Source: Tetrapyrgos nigripes (lineage: Eukaryota; Basidiomycota; Agaricomycetes; Agaricales; Campanellaceae). Taken from it: a DNA stretch of 64,000 nucleotides. The stretch covers positions 53,103 to 117,102 of the forward strand of contig JAACJM010000255.1 of NCBI GenBank assembly GCA_013368315.1, read 5' to 3'. Shown here in pieces: positions 11,046 to 21,860 of this stretch. The translations under genes and the position numbers were made by a program. The notes below the pieces were generated by a model. The model worked only from the letters and a program-made list of their open reading frames with translations. It ran no database searches and was not told the origin of the DNA. Within the stretch, counting starts at the first letter, position 1; each line of letters begins with the position of its first letter.

Positions 11046-13784
11046 ATGGGACTCATGCCAACGAGACCGAGCTATCTGTCCATTTGGAAGGTGAAGCTTG
11101 GACCAACATGAGACAGCCTGAGGCCAACGATCCCTGCATGTTTCGAAGTTTGGCCATTTCTGCTCAATCCAGTAGGAAAGTACAGCCTCAGCTTCAGGTG
11201 TAGAGAGTGGTTGAGGTGTTTCTTGTCGTAGGGGAAGGAGAAAGTAACCATCTGAAAGATCCAGAGAATTCTTGGGTGCACAGTTTTTCTTGACACCAAT
11301 GGGTAAGTGAGGATGCATAGCGGCCAGAGAGTTAAGCTAAACACGAAGAAGTGCAATAACCCCAACGTTCGCATAAGGATCTCTATCCTGGCAAATCTCA
11401 TCACCAAGACTACCTATAAGTGTTTCCATAGTCCATTGAGCATAGCAAGCAAGTGGCCCAAGTCGTCGAATTTCTGGAACAGCATGCGTACCCACATGTA
11501 TCATTTGCCAAAAAAAATGGAGGCGATCATTGTTGCATTGATAATACAGCTGTCTGTATCCTTTGACATATTTTGCCATTAGGAGTTTGGCTTTCTGGAG
11601 TTGCTCTTGGGTAATGTTTGTGGTCATGAGGATCTTCATTGCAGCGACAAAGAAACACAAGTTTTGCTAAGGGAGGATTTCACGGAGGAATACAGGGAGA
11701 AGCCCATAGAGCCAGATGGTGTACTCCCAGGCCTTGTAACCGGAATTGATTTTCTTGGCAATGTTCCGAGGAGCGCGGTCAAATGAGGAGGGAATGTATG
11801 GAGTAGCCATCACGACAGCCTTACCATGAGCATCCCATTGTTTCCCAACCAAAACAGCCCAGGTCCAGGTCTCCCTTAATATATCCTCTCCATATGCCTT
11901 CATTGTCCCTCGGAACAATTCAGCCTTCAAAACACCCATGTTGAGAGTAGACCAGTGCATTGCATCGAGAACAAAGCAGTTGGGAACACCAAATGTCTTG
12001 GGAATAGTGCTCACGATTGTTTGTTTGACAATGCCAGTTTGCAATCTGTGTTCCTTGTACTGCATAGGGTTTCTGGAGCCAAGTAGTAGCTGGAGGTTCT
12101 TCTCATAGCGCTCTGGGATTCCTTTCCAGTACTCCACAAGATGGGCAAAGGATATATCACCATGATCTGATCCCCAAACAGTATAGTCATTTGGCTTGAG
12201 CATGACTGGATAATAATGTCCATCACCCTCTCGACGTCTTCCAGGCATAGTGCAATAGAGTCAGCAACCTTGCTTCCCCTTGAAGCCAGTCATACCTGCA
12301 AGCTCAGCCATGACAGGTGCATCACCCGATTCATACACATCAAAAGGAATGGACTTGGCAATGGGCCTCTTGAGATAAGCATCATAGAAAGCGAGTCCTT
12401 CGCACTGGAGAGCAACAAGATGGTAGGTTTCTGGATAGAGGAATGATTCAAGTATTTTTGGCTTGTTGGGTCCAGGAACAACGGTTCCAGTGTGGACAAA
12501 TGGTTTAGTATAACGAAGATGGGGTGGAAGGTTGTGGATAATGTTCATGGTGAAATAGCAATCTGATTCCTTGTCCCTGTACAGCTGCGCTCCATCTTGA
12601 GAACATTGGATCAAAATATCATCTTCACCAATCAATTCGTCACAAACTGCCTTCAAATACGCACTCCCACACATAGTGTCCATGTAAACCTGAACATTGC
12701 CATGAGTACAGACTTCTTCAAGAACTCATTTCATCTCCTGTTCACGATAATGCATAAACTCAGCAGTTTCTGGTGAACAATACAACGCCTTGAGCCAAGG
12801 ACCAAGAGGGAAGGTCGGAAAATGTCAAAAAGGATCACGGGTACCTGGATGATAACGTGGTTTTGTGCATATGGGGCACTCGTCAAGATCCTTCCAGGGG
12901 CCTGTAAAGGCAGCACAACTATCTTTGCACATGTCATTCCAGAGAGGAACAATCCCACTGAGCTTCTGAATACATTGTTTTACTTGATAAAATGACAGGA
13001 AGGGATCATCAGGGTATGTCTCCAACATGGCTTTGCGAACTTGGTTGTATGCTTCTCAGGAGGATCGTCGAAGTGCAATGAAGATGTGCAAGGCCTTCTG
13101 GAAGTGGGGATCGTGCACATCTATCTCCTCTATCTCTGCATCATCTTCTACACTCCGAAGCCAGTCAATATCTTCCTGTGCCATACCTGACTCCTCCAGA
13201 GTAGCATCTTTGAGAGGTGCAATAAACTGTGCTGCAATTTTGACTGTCTCAATCAGAGACTCTAGACCTGTTAGAGTAATTTCATCCTCCTCTGGTTCTG
13301 AATCCATGTCAAGATCTATTGTTGGTGGCCTTAGAACATCTTCATTAGGTGCAGCCTGAGGAGAACCCAGACAAGATAAAGGATTAATGGGAGAATGCGG
13401 ACGAGAAAAAGGATTAATGGGAGAATTTGAAGGGGATTCAGAGCCGAATGGGGAATTGGAATGAGAGAGAGGTACAGAATGCGGTGGTAACTCTGGGTTT
13501 GCTGAAGTGGATGTGTCTGCCAGTTGACCTGAATCAGATGCCTGGCTACTGGATATAGTAATTGGACTGAGCATAATTTAGTGAGGCTAGTCTAACACTG
13601 TATCTACTTACTGTGTCTGCTTTTGCTTCTTCTTAGGCCGTGGATCTGAGCTCACATTAGATTTTCTAGTGGCTAGAGCAGCAGGTACAGGCAAGCCTCA
13701 AGAAACAAGTAGAGCAGAGAATGCAGTGTCAGATTGTTCTTGGTGGTACTCACCCAGTACTTTATTTGATCCAAATGAGGGCAT
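11046..13784 (-). pseudogene. Tnp2-type CACTA (Transposase_21-like) transposase, main body
   Basis: Transposase of a cut-and-paste CACTA element. A likely start is ATG 13784 (MPSFGSNKVLG); a 57-nt intron (13753-13697) joins it to a Lys-rich exon (RPKKKQKQTQ), and a second intron (about 13611-13562) leads to the Ser/Pro-rich acidic N-terminal exon. Then come family-typical blocks: a zinc-type CPICTKPRYHPGTRDPF, YMDTMCGSAYLKAV, LIQCSQDGAQLYRDKESDC, VVPGPNKPKILESFLYP, GKQGC, DAMHWSTLNMGVLKAELFRG and a C-terminal LACYAQWTMETLIGSLGDEI. Four in-frame TGA codons break it, at 12261-12263, 12727-12729, 12825-12827 and 13056-13058, each one transition from an Arg or Trp codon. The 3' end runs into the 3' LTR at 11045 and the gene resumes at 5299. 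Confidence 0.82.
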
Positions 13785-15724
13785 GATGGAAGTAAAAAGA
13801 CAAGAAGGTAAGCTAACTTTCTAAAATAGAGTCTTTCTACATCGTCTTCAAGTCTTCTTCGATCTAACATAGATTTTAAAGCATATCCTCTTCAAATTTC
13901 CGATCAGTGTCTAAATAAACCGAGGTCCGTGTAAATTGAAGACAGCCTTGTTGATCGAAATGGATAAGAAATCATAAGAAATTTAAAAAAAGTATATAAA
14001 TGCGTAGTAAATACTTGACTTCCTACTGGGGTTCATGGTTCATGATCAATCAAGTTCTAAATCCCAACTCCAGAGATCTCACATAGATGTAGATGCTCCG
14101 CTAGTGCTACCATCTACATACACTTCGTCACAGTGCGTGTGCCTTGCGCTTCCTATATTGATTGATCCCGTCAGTCGGTGGCAAGTCAAGTCTGTGCCAT
14201 AAAGTGCCACAGTGAGACAGTGCATCAACATCATGATTCAAATATTCATCGGTCGGTCGATACACTTGATCACCCATACACTTCTCGTTACTTGTTCCGA
14301 AATTTATGAAATTGATTGATATTGAAATTTGACAAGGCGAATAAGAACAAGAGAATAAGAATAAGTAGACTTGGAGTACATCCAAGACCAAGTTGGAGAG
14401 GACGCACACGCGCGCTTACGAAGGAGCTGTTACATAGATTCAGTTTACTAGAATTATTTATTTTGAATCACGAACCCTGCCTTCTTTCTTTCTCCCTGTA
14501 CCTCTATACCTCGAACACTCGTCAATTGGAGTAAAAAAAAACATCCGTATACATACTAATATTAACATCCACCTTTTGTGGCCTGCTTACTTACTAGCCC
14601 CCAAACAAGCCTATTCAGGCTCTCGCTGCAAATATTCAAGAATCTGTCCGTCAAATACACATTACACAGCTCCTCCCCTCCTGGCACCGAGTTCCAAGTT
14701 CCAAGTTCCTTCCTCACACCAGTCTGAGGGTTAAACAAAAGTCCGAGTCCAAGTCCAGTCCTGCTCAGGGATAACTTCAAGTCGATATGATGTGATACGA
14801 TATATTTCTCCCCCCAAATGGATTCTACTACCTGCCCTACTCTGCAGTGCAAGTGGTCCATAGAAGAGATTATAGGCCGCCGTAGGAAGTTGTTGTTCTT
14901 GCCGAATCTTGTCATGATCATCTGTGGATGTCGTCAAACGACTCGAACCGTTCGGATCTCGTGGTAAGAATGTTGAACTTGAAGGTTTATTAAACCCCAA
15001 GTTCCCTCACATTTTGGGCCTTATTATCGTGCCACACGCAGCGTTGGTCCACATTTCCCTCGTTTGAAATGTCCTTCAACAACTCTTCAGCTTCTTGAAA
15101 GCTCGAACTACTACAAATCTCGAGTTAATCGATTAACAGTTGATCCAGAGTGAGTAGCTCAGGCTCTCAACGTAAGCCTCGTAAGTTGTAACTTGCCACG
15201 CGAAGCGATGGCCCTTTGCCCCAGTGAAAGAAAGGTATCGAGTTGTGGTTTAATGTCATCCTGAAATCAAGACGAGCCAAAAATAACACTTGAGAAAAGG
15301 ATTCTCGTTCTGACCTGTTTTCGGCGTTCGCCCGTTTTCGTCCTATTCACTCCGATCAAAATAGAGGTAGACCCGTTCAAGCCCTATTTGGCCCTATGGA
15401 CTTTTCACTGGGTCTCAACTCTGAATGCTACTTGGCTGAACTGATGAGTTCTGCATTACGACTGTGTTCTAACTTGTTCTGTCTTCCTAGCTTCGGAGGT
15501 GTCCTCATTCTTTGTAACGGCTCTAAAATAGCTGTGAAGGACTCATGGTGAGTCTCTTGGTGCTTTCGTGCCCAAATCTCCAAATAAACCCGTTCTATAG
15601 CAAAGAAGATGAGGTTGAGACCGATACACACTATCATTTGCCTACAAAATTCGGCCAGGATAAGCTGGATCCAAGCCAACTAACGCTTGCCCGATCCACT
15701 ATTCTTTGACCCAGATTTCGAGGC
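13785..15724. other. Stretch without a supported gene
   Basis: Presumed outer part of the CACTA element followed by intergenic sequence. A minus-strand pair of overlapping frames at 14562-15000 looks mildly protein-like but matches nothing I know and has no clear splice sites. A 52-bp dispersed repeat lies at 15012-15063 (listed separately). A related shorter piece (GCCACGCGAAGCGATGGCCC) lies near 15197. Confidence 0.4.
15012..15063 (+). repeat. 52-bp dispersed repeat, copy A
   Basis: Shares 45 of 52 positions with 21304-21355, in the same orientation. Six of the seven differences are transitions. The core is ATCGTGCCAC...CACATTTCCCTCGT. Nature unknown; it may be the end of a short element. 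Confidence 0.6.
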
Positions 15725-16667
15725 CTACGCCGCTGCGTCTATTTCCTCTTTAGCTGCCTTGACCACCTCTCCATACCATATCAAAAACGCCTTCCAGGTA
15801 TCTCTTGTTGATTTAGTACCTGACTGCAAAGTGAAACCGTTTGTTTTCTGCTCGGATGCGCAAATTTTAGGACATTCAAATGATATGAAGATTTGAAAAC
15901 TTTCACTCACAGCTTCAGCAGTCATAGCATTATCAAGAAGATTGGCAACTTTGACGCTGTTTTCCGTTGTCTTCAAGAGATAGTCCCCAGTAGCAATCAG
16001 TTTCTGTGGTGAGTACGAAGCCTTGAGTTTTCCATTCTTTTCGAATGCGAGATACTGTTTTGCGAGAAAGGAACCTCTACTCTGAATCCATCTCTCGACA
16101 GCTCGTCCTTTCTGTAAAAAGTCAAAATCAAAGGTAAAAGTCAATCAGTAAGGTAATCTCTGAGCTCTCAGTGGAATATAGATATTGAATGTTGAACGTC
16201 AAACTCACAACGGCCTCGGCGTTTATGGTAAAGAAGAACGTATTTCTTTGTGCAGGTGGCTCCCCAGCATTAATAATTTTCTTCAGGTTCTCCAAGCTAG
16301 ATTTCTTTTGCTCGTTGGTGAGAGACTTGGAACCATCCATTCCAGGGCAGAACCTGTTTCTAATGACTTGAGTGGCGATGCTGATCTCTAGGACGTGGTC
16401 TGTGGACAATCATATCACCAGATTGTAACGAGACGATACGACTCAGCACTTACCGCAAGTACTCCCAGCCGCATCGTACTCTTTCGTAACACTGGTGGAT
16501 TTACCATCCCACTTGTATGCTGCCTGTTGAGAACAGAGATCTTGCCCACCGGTGGCGCGGAAATCAAAGTCTTTGCATGAGGTAGTAGCAGGTGTGGTTG
16601 GGGCAGCGAGAATTTCAGTTGTAGTAAGGAAAAATGCCACAAATTTAGAAAGCTTCAGGATTTGCAT
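15725..16667 (-). CDS. Predicted secreted protein, three or four exons, function unknown
   Basis: Host-like gene. ATG 16667 starts MQILKLSKFVAFFLTTTEILAAP, a good signal peptide (an earlier in-frame ATG lies at 16685). Exons 16667-16454, 16399-16209 and 16111-15725 sum to 792 nt, an exact 263-codon frame plus stop, with GTAAG/GTGAGT donors. The mature part has a few Cys (SCKDFDF, DLCSQ, STCDHVLE, FCPGMD). The first splice joins STC to DHVLEISIATQVI, a CDHVLE-like motif seen in many uncharacterised secreted basidiomycete proteins. An 87-nt in-frame segment (15910-15824) has GTGAGT and TTTGCAG ends and may be a fourth intron; without it the protein is 234 residues. No catalytic motif was recognised. 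Secretion outside the cell is the only inference offered. Confidence 0.72.
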
Positions 16668-18082
16668 TTTGATTCTCGAGCGCAAGGACGTAAGTTGGAC
16701 CAGCCAAGATTCGTCTATATAGGGCGAGAGAGATCAACTTGTTCGGTGAACCGTCGAGGAAAGAAAATCATAAATGAATCACATACAATGTAGTAGTGAG
16801 CTCAGTGAAGGTTGAGACGCTGAGAGAAGAGGGCCAGCCTGAAGAAAAAAAAGCCAAAACCGTGTCCTTTTTATAGGTCCTGGGATGCCCTGCCAGCTGC
16901 TAAGTGGATACTGTCTTGTATGCGCGTGTCAACATTACTGTGGGCGTACACTCTGTGCTCGCACTTATGGAAAGCCGGAAGGCTTTGCTCATAAGCGAGC
17001 CTTGGACCGTGCAAAACTCATCAGCTCGGTTGCCATACTGGTAAACCAAGGCAGTTGAGGTGAGCTCAGGGTCCAGAGTACCTCCGCCTTCCGGCAGTAC
17101 TACTTGGACGCGGTGATGAACCCTGTATATGGTAGTCGGACCTTATACACGCCGGTCAATTATTGTGAACGTTTGTACTCTACCATAGTGCCATAGATAC
17201 TTGTGCAGACATCAGGAAGGAATCATGAAGATCATAGCTCATGGTTAAAATATTTAGCACTGGTTACAGAGTTTCAAACACTTCCAGTCTTCAATTTCGA
17301 GGGGGTACATAGTCAGACAGTAATCTTCGGTGCTATGAGTACTATCATCCATTACACGGTATTTCTGGAAGGCTTCTATTTTAGAAAATTGACTACCGCT
17401 GAAAGAAGTACCTAGCTTTTTGCAGAGATTGGGGAATACTAGGATTAGGGCTAAGTGCTTTTTTGGCCACTGGGCAATAGCTGTGTTGCCCGCGTGTAGA
17501 TCCAGCTTTCAAGACTGGACACCAACAGAACACTCGCTTACGTGCGCGAGGCCTTCCGGCTTTCCATACGCACCGATCTGCCAGCAGAACGATTGTTGCT
17601 CTGATACTTACCGTCATCACCGATCTCACCGTTGGCATGACTCGCTTCACATTACCTATACTCAATTACCTCGTCATAGCTGACATTCTACTCTCTGTTG
17701 TACTTGCCTCCGGGTTGAGTCTACCCATTCGTTAGTAGCCGCGCCCGTTTTAGCTGCTGGGAAGGTTACGAGGCCGAAGAATGAGGCTGAGTTGTTTACA
17801 CTGCGTTTCTGCGTGTGGCTGGGCAATTGCGTCCCCTTTGCCTGCCGCCGCTCTCTTCGTCCGGCAAATTTTCGATCCATGATCTTCGACGGCCCTCAGC
17901 GTTTAATGTGCCCCTTTTCCGTTTCATTTCTGACGGCGGACAGGGTTTAATGCGTCCCTGTCAATCTTGTTACTCTCTCTCTGTCTCATTCCACTTGGTT
18001 ACAAACCTGTACTCAAAAGCAACAGATCATAGTAAGCTGTTCTGTCCTGATTGATTGACGGGGCTAACAGATCGTTTGTCAG
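16668..18082. other. Intergenic stretch with an inverted repeat
   Basis: No supported gene. It holds the upstream region of the secreted-protein gene and an imperfect inverted repeat (16966-16999 against 17533-17568). Minus-strand frames at 17393-17665 and 17674-17880 are not recognisable proteins. Confidence 0.4.
16966..17568. repeat. Segment bounded by inverted repeats of about 34-36 bp
   Basis: The left arm starts TATGGAAAGCCGGAAGGC (16966-16983) and its exact reverse complement is at 17551-17568. Similarity continues inward to TAAGCGAG (16992-16999) against CTCGCTTA (17533-17540). The arms enclose about 530 bp with no recognised gene. No matching direct repeats are seen at the outer edges, so a transposon reading is only tentative. 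Confidence 0.45.
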
Positions 18083-18315
18083 TCCCTGTATTTGACGGAC
18101 GTCCTAGGAAAGGTTCTAATGTAAATGGATTTCAATTTACGTCCGAAGATTGGAACGCGATCGGAATATGGCCCATGTACACGGAAAAGATCCCAGCAGA
18201 GAGCATCTGCTGTCTCGGCTATACGGCAGGGTATTATGGGTCGGGAGAAGAGACGCTGGCTTTGAATTTGAAGTTTGTGATCCTATTATCAGATCCAGTG
18301 AAGAACGGGGTGTAA
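18083..18315 (+). CDS. Last exon of a small conserved-looking protein, 5' exon not resolved
   Basis: An open exon follows an acceptor-like GTTTGTCAG and ends at TAA 18315. It reads PVFDGRPRKGSNV, FQFTSEDWNAIGIWPMY, then IPAESICCLGYTAGYYG and LALNLKFVILLSDP. The alternation of hydrophobic strands and polar turns, and the CCLGYTAGYYG block, look like a real protein rather than chance. I have an impression of similar short proteins of unknown function in Agaricomycetes, but cannot name a family. No ATG in frame lies close upstream, so a short first exon must be spliced in. AATAAT-type words follow the stop. Confidence 0.42.
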
Positions 18316-19129
18316 ATAATGGCTATGGGAGGACTTTCGTACGCAGAAGTTAACAAAATAATATGTACTGGTTAAACTTAGTATTTGTATTGGGGTTTTT
18401 TACCAAGAAGTCTAATAAAATAATGTCTACATTAAAACTGGGAGTACGACGGCCTCGTATTCGCCACGCTTCAACGCTGGCCCACACCCACTTCATATTA
18501 CTCATGGGCAAGGGACCTTATTGCTGGATATCACCCTGGAGGTCTGATGCTTATAACTGAAAATGACATGCTGGCATGTATAAGAGGCTTAGAGGGCCCT
18601 AAAAGCTTCATATATGTATTGACTGTATGTACGACAGATTTAACAATCTACGTTGCCTCTCGCCTCTCTAACTACTTTCTCTCTAAGTACTCTCGTCCCT
18701 AGGTAAGTTGTGGGATGCCACTGCGTTAACGAGTTCTACGCCCGCCTGCCCGACAGCCTAGGAGAGACTAGATACTGGTACGGCTGAATCTGAGTTCAGC
18801 CGGGAATACCGTGAAACGCAGTAGAGTATACTGTACAGGCTAAGTGCTGAGACTCGGCTCGTTCTGTAACCTGTGAGGTCAGCCGAGCTTGAAGCGTATC
18901 CGGCGACATGCTGATCCGGGATTGAGTGATCATTTTGATGTGAGCTGGCAGGGGAACGTGGCATGACAACCTTAAACCAGCTTTAACGCAAACACACAAC
19001 CTCCCTTTTCTTTCTTCACATACGCACACATCGTCTCTTTCTCTTGCCATTTAACACTTCTAAAGGGACCAGAAACTGTCTCTTCCTCCGAGTCATTGAT
19101 CAGTTACCAAATTCACCAACTTGTACTAA

Positions 19130-20802
19130 ATGGGGGGATGGGACGAACTATGTGTTTTCACCGGCATTCGCCCCGGTGGTGGACCAACAGTTTTGACCTT
19201 TGATGTTGAATCTACTGCAGAAAAGATGGCAGAAGAGATGATGATCATGTCCCCCCATGGCCAAAATTTCACCGTCGAGCAGCTAATGATAATCCTCAAG
19301 GACGTTTTGGACTTGTGCAGCAGATCAGATGGTTTTGGTCGGGGCCACTGGTGGCCTGATGGTTTTGGGCATGGTGGTTTTTATGACACTGCTATTGCTA
19401 TTGGATATTTTGGCCAATTTGGGTTTTGCAATGCTATGTATTGGGACCAAGATCTTCGCCGTGCAGCAGGAGGGCGCGAGGTAGAATTACGGAGAGTGAG
19501 AGCTCCGGATGGCTATGGAGGGTTCAGTACAATTCTTCCTTTGGGGAGCTTGGACGTAGGGGAAACACAGGAGGAAGAGGAGGCAGAGAAGGAGAATACT
19601 GTGTGCACCTCCTATGATGGTAGTACGAATTTTTTCGCGCTCGAGGGCCCCTACCGCTATTTGGAGGCTTGGATAAATCGTACATCCCTTCCCCCCGTCC
19701 CGTCGCATTTCCTCAAGATCCAGGCGAGATGGACTTTGCTGGGGAACTATATGAAATCGTCAACTCTCGCTCAAATGGTCGTGGTATGTCGCCTATTGAT
19801 TGAATCTACAAGCAAAGACTAATCCGTGCGTTTTCTTACAAAAGTTGAATACAACTGGGATGTACATCGAGCGGCGGGTTATCTCCCATGCATAGACTAT
19901 GATGGGATCGAAAAATGCCCAAGTGACTATCAAGATGAATTTTTTATGACTCGAAAAGGTTCTCGATGGACCAGTGATGCAATCTCTCGAGGATTATGCG
20001 GAAAAGAGCTTGTTCCATATCTTATTCGGGATTTTAATGCCTGGATATGCATGCGGCCTGACCTGTAAGTCATATTAGTCTTGAGGAATTCCATCTTAAA
20101 CAAACTGATTGCCACCCCACAGATGGCCTTCTCCTCCAACTGTCCTGACTCCTCTTTTCACAATCTTCGATGAATCCTGTGCTCTGACACACATGTACAA
20201 CTTGCCTAATGATCTACTCCTAGAAATCTTCTCGCATGTTTACCTGACAGATCTAATGAGCCTGTCAAGCACATGCAGAAGCATGAGAAATCTCCTAACA
20301 AATGCAGGTACATTGAATGCTGTCCTCAGACAAGCGGTACTGAGTCGACACGGATCATTACGGTGAGAGGGGACCCGGATGTGGACATTTTTGACCATTT
20401 GCTGAAAGTGAAACTTACAGGTGGATATTACCAGTTTTAACAGTCCAGGGAGAAGTAAAATTTGCAGAGAAGATTGCGCATGAATGGCTTACTTCTCCTT
20501 ATGCCACTGCTCATGCTCATATTTCAAAAATCTCAGCTATGGACAGTCCACTATTCGAGTCAGAGTCGGCGTTTAGAGATCAAACATTCCCCTACTATGT
20601 TTTCATTCCCATTTACCTTACTGTAGGCACGGGAAACGAGTCATTCTCGATGAGTAGTCGCAAAAGGCTGTGGAGACAAGCCCAACAGTTTCAGGAACTT
20701 TGGCTGGAGTACCGGACGAAAGGATGGGAGACTGACATTTTTTCAATGTTTGATGAAGAGACACTCAAAGTGCGACAAGCAGAACGGAATGCAATGTCAT
20801 GA
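19130..20802 (+). CDS. F-box family protein, four exons, one frameshift
   Basis: Probably a substrate receptor for an SCF-type ubiquitin ligase, with unknown targets. The start ATG 19130 reads MGGWDELCVFTGIRPGGGP, an N-terminus I associate with a large basidiomycete family. Exons: 19130-19783, 19845-20064, 20123-20362, 20421-20802; introns are 58-61 nt, the first with a CTAAT branch site. Exon 2 holds LPCIDYDGIEK; exon 3 holds the F-box MYNLPNDLLLEIFSHVYLTD; exon 4 starts WILPVLTVQGE. Exon lengths sum to 1496 nt, one short of a whole frame. The shift lies in a run of six C at about 19691-19696: before it the family-like words are in one frame (YLEAWINRTSLPP), after it in another (FAGELYEIVNSRSNG). 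One extra C would restore the frame, so this is either a recent mutation or a sequencing/assembly error. Confidence 0.8.
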
Positions 20803-21303
20803 ATTTACGATATATTTAGCGTAGATCCACGTTGACCTCGGACTGTTCAATAGAGCTTTACACAGACCCAAAACTTCGTTTGCGACCGTATCCAGAAACG
20901 TTGTAATGTTGTTCTGAATAACACAAAATTGATGGAAACGGGAAAGATGAAAATGATCTTTTATGTAGGATTCGCAATGCAAAAGCGAACATAATCAGAA
21001 TGAGGTGCATGGGGAAAGGCTTGTTGTAATTCCCAGTGAATCGGAGAGTATGGAGGTTTGGGGACTATGGTAAAGAGCAAGGTGTGATGTTGACTGGCGT
21101 CCAACTTGATCTTCCTGATGATTCATGAAAATGATGATGGAGATCAGAACACGTCCTGAAAAGTCATCGATAAATCCAAACTCATTACGAGGCCCTTTTA
21201 AGGGACTCGTTCTTATAACCTGACGTTCCAGCGTGTGGCTATGCTCAATAGCCTCTCCATTCAGTCGGCAAATTCCATACAGTGCCGATATGCCATTCTC
21301 TTA

Positions 21304-21355
21304 TTTTGGGCCTCGTCATCGTGCCACGCGCAGTGATGGCCCACATTTCCCTCGT
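21304..21355 (+). repeat. 52-bp dispersed repeat, copy B
   Basis: Partner of 15012-15063, same orientation and same length. It keeps CG where copy A has TA or CA at several sites. Confidence 0.6.
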
Positions 21356-21398
21356 AGACTATAACACTGACGACAGTGGCGGGGACTTCTTTGTTCAA

Positions 21399-21581
21399 GT
21401 AAACAGCTTGTGCTGTTTGCAATTGTACAGCAAAATATCTTCTATAAGTACTACTTATTCCATGTAAGTAGTGGACGTTGCTGTTGCTGCTGTTTCAGTA
21501 AACAGCTTGTGGTGTTTGCTCTCGTACAGCCGAGTATCTTCCATAAGTACTTATTACAGTGAACGTTGCTGTTGCTGCTAG
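21399..21581 (+). repeat. Two-copy tandem duplication, period 99 bp, with hairpin
   Basis: Each copy starts GTAAACAGCTTGTG and runs through GTACAGC, ATCTTC and ATAAGTAC to CGTTGCTGTTGCTGCT. The first copy opens with a perfect stem AAACAGC-TTGT-GCTGTTT; in the second one base of the stem is changed. The second copy is about 15 bp shorter. Confidence 0.65.
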
Positions 21582-21629
21582 TAAAGATCAAGAACCTGTA
21601 TGGAAATCTATGTCAGCACTTCTCTCGTT

Positions 21630-21860
21630 GCCCACCTAGCTCAATTGGATAGAGCGTCAGACCTTGCAGTGGGCTAGACCCGCGCCACACTGCAGCGCTA
21701 CTGTTTTCCGGCACAGCCGGGTGATCAACGACTACGATCCGTCCACTGTTTTTTGAGGCAAAGCCTCAACACTGTATTCCAGCAAAGCCGGTTACTGTCT
21801 TTGCTCGACGTCGTAGCAAAGTGGAGACACCTGTACTAACTCAGATCAGAGTTTTTGTTT
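21630..21860 (+). mobile_element. SINE-like unit with tRNA-derived head
   Basis: The head starts GCCCACCTAGCTCAATTGG, a tRNA 5' acceptor strand plus D-arm with a good A box, and runs on as ATAGAGCGTCAGACC. The anticodon region is then lost, and GTGGGCTAGACCCGC follows, a degenerate T-arm/B box. So it is not a working tRNA gene. The body (about 21699-21820) is four units, each an ACTGT word followed by a small hairpin. The 3' end is T-rich (GTTTTTGTTTTTG, about 21850-21863). This architecture, Pol III head, unrelated body and simple tail, is that of a SINE. Only one copy is in the window, so mobility is inferred. Confidence 0.5.

Noticed and set aside
11307..13359. Plus-strand frames opposite the Tnp2 gene
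   Set aside because: They mirror the clear minus-strand transposase coding sequence and have no motifs of their own.
21630..21700. Intact tRNA gene
   Set aside because: The 5' acceptor strand and D-arm are good, but the anticodon arm is missing, the T-arm is degenerate and no matching 3' acceptor strand follows.
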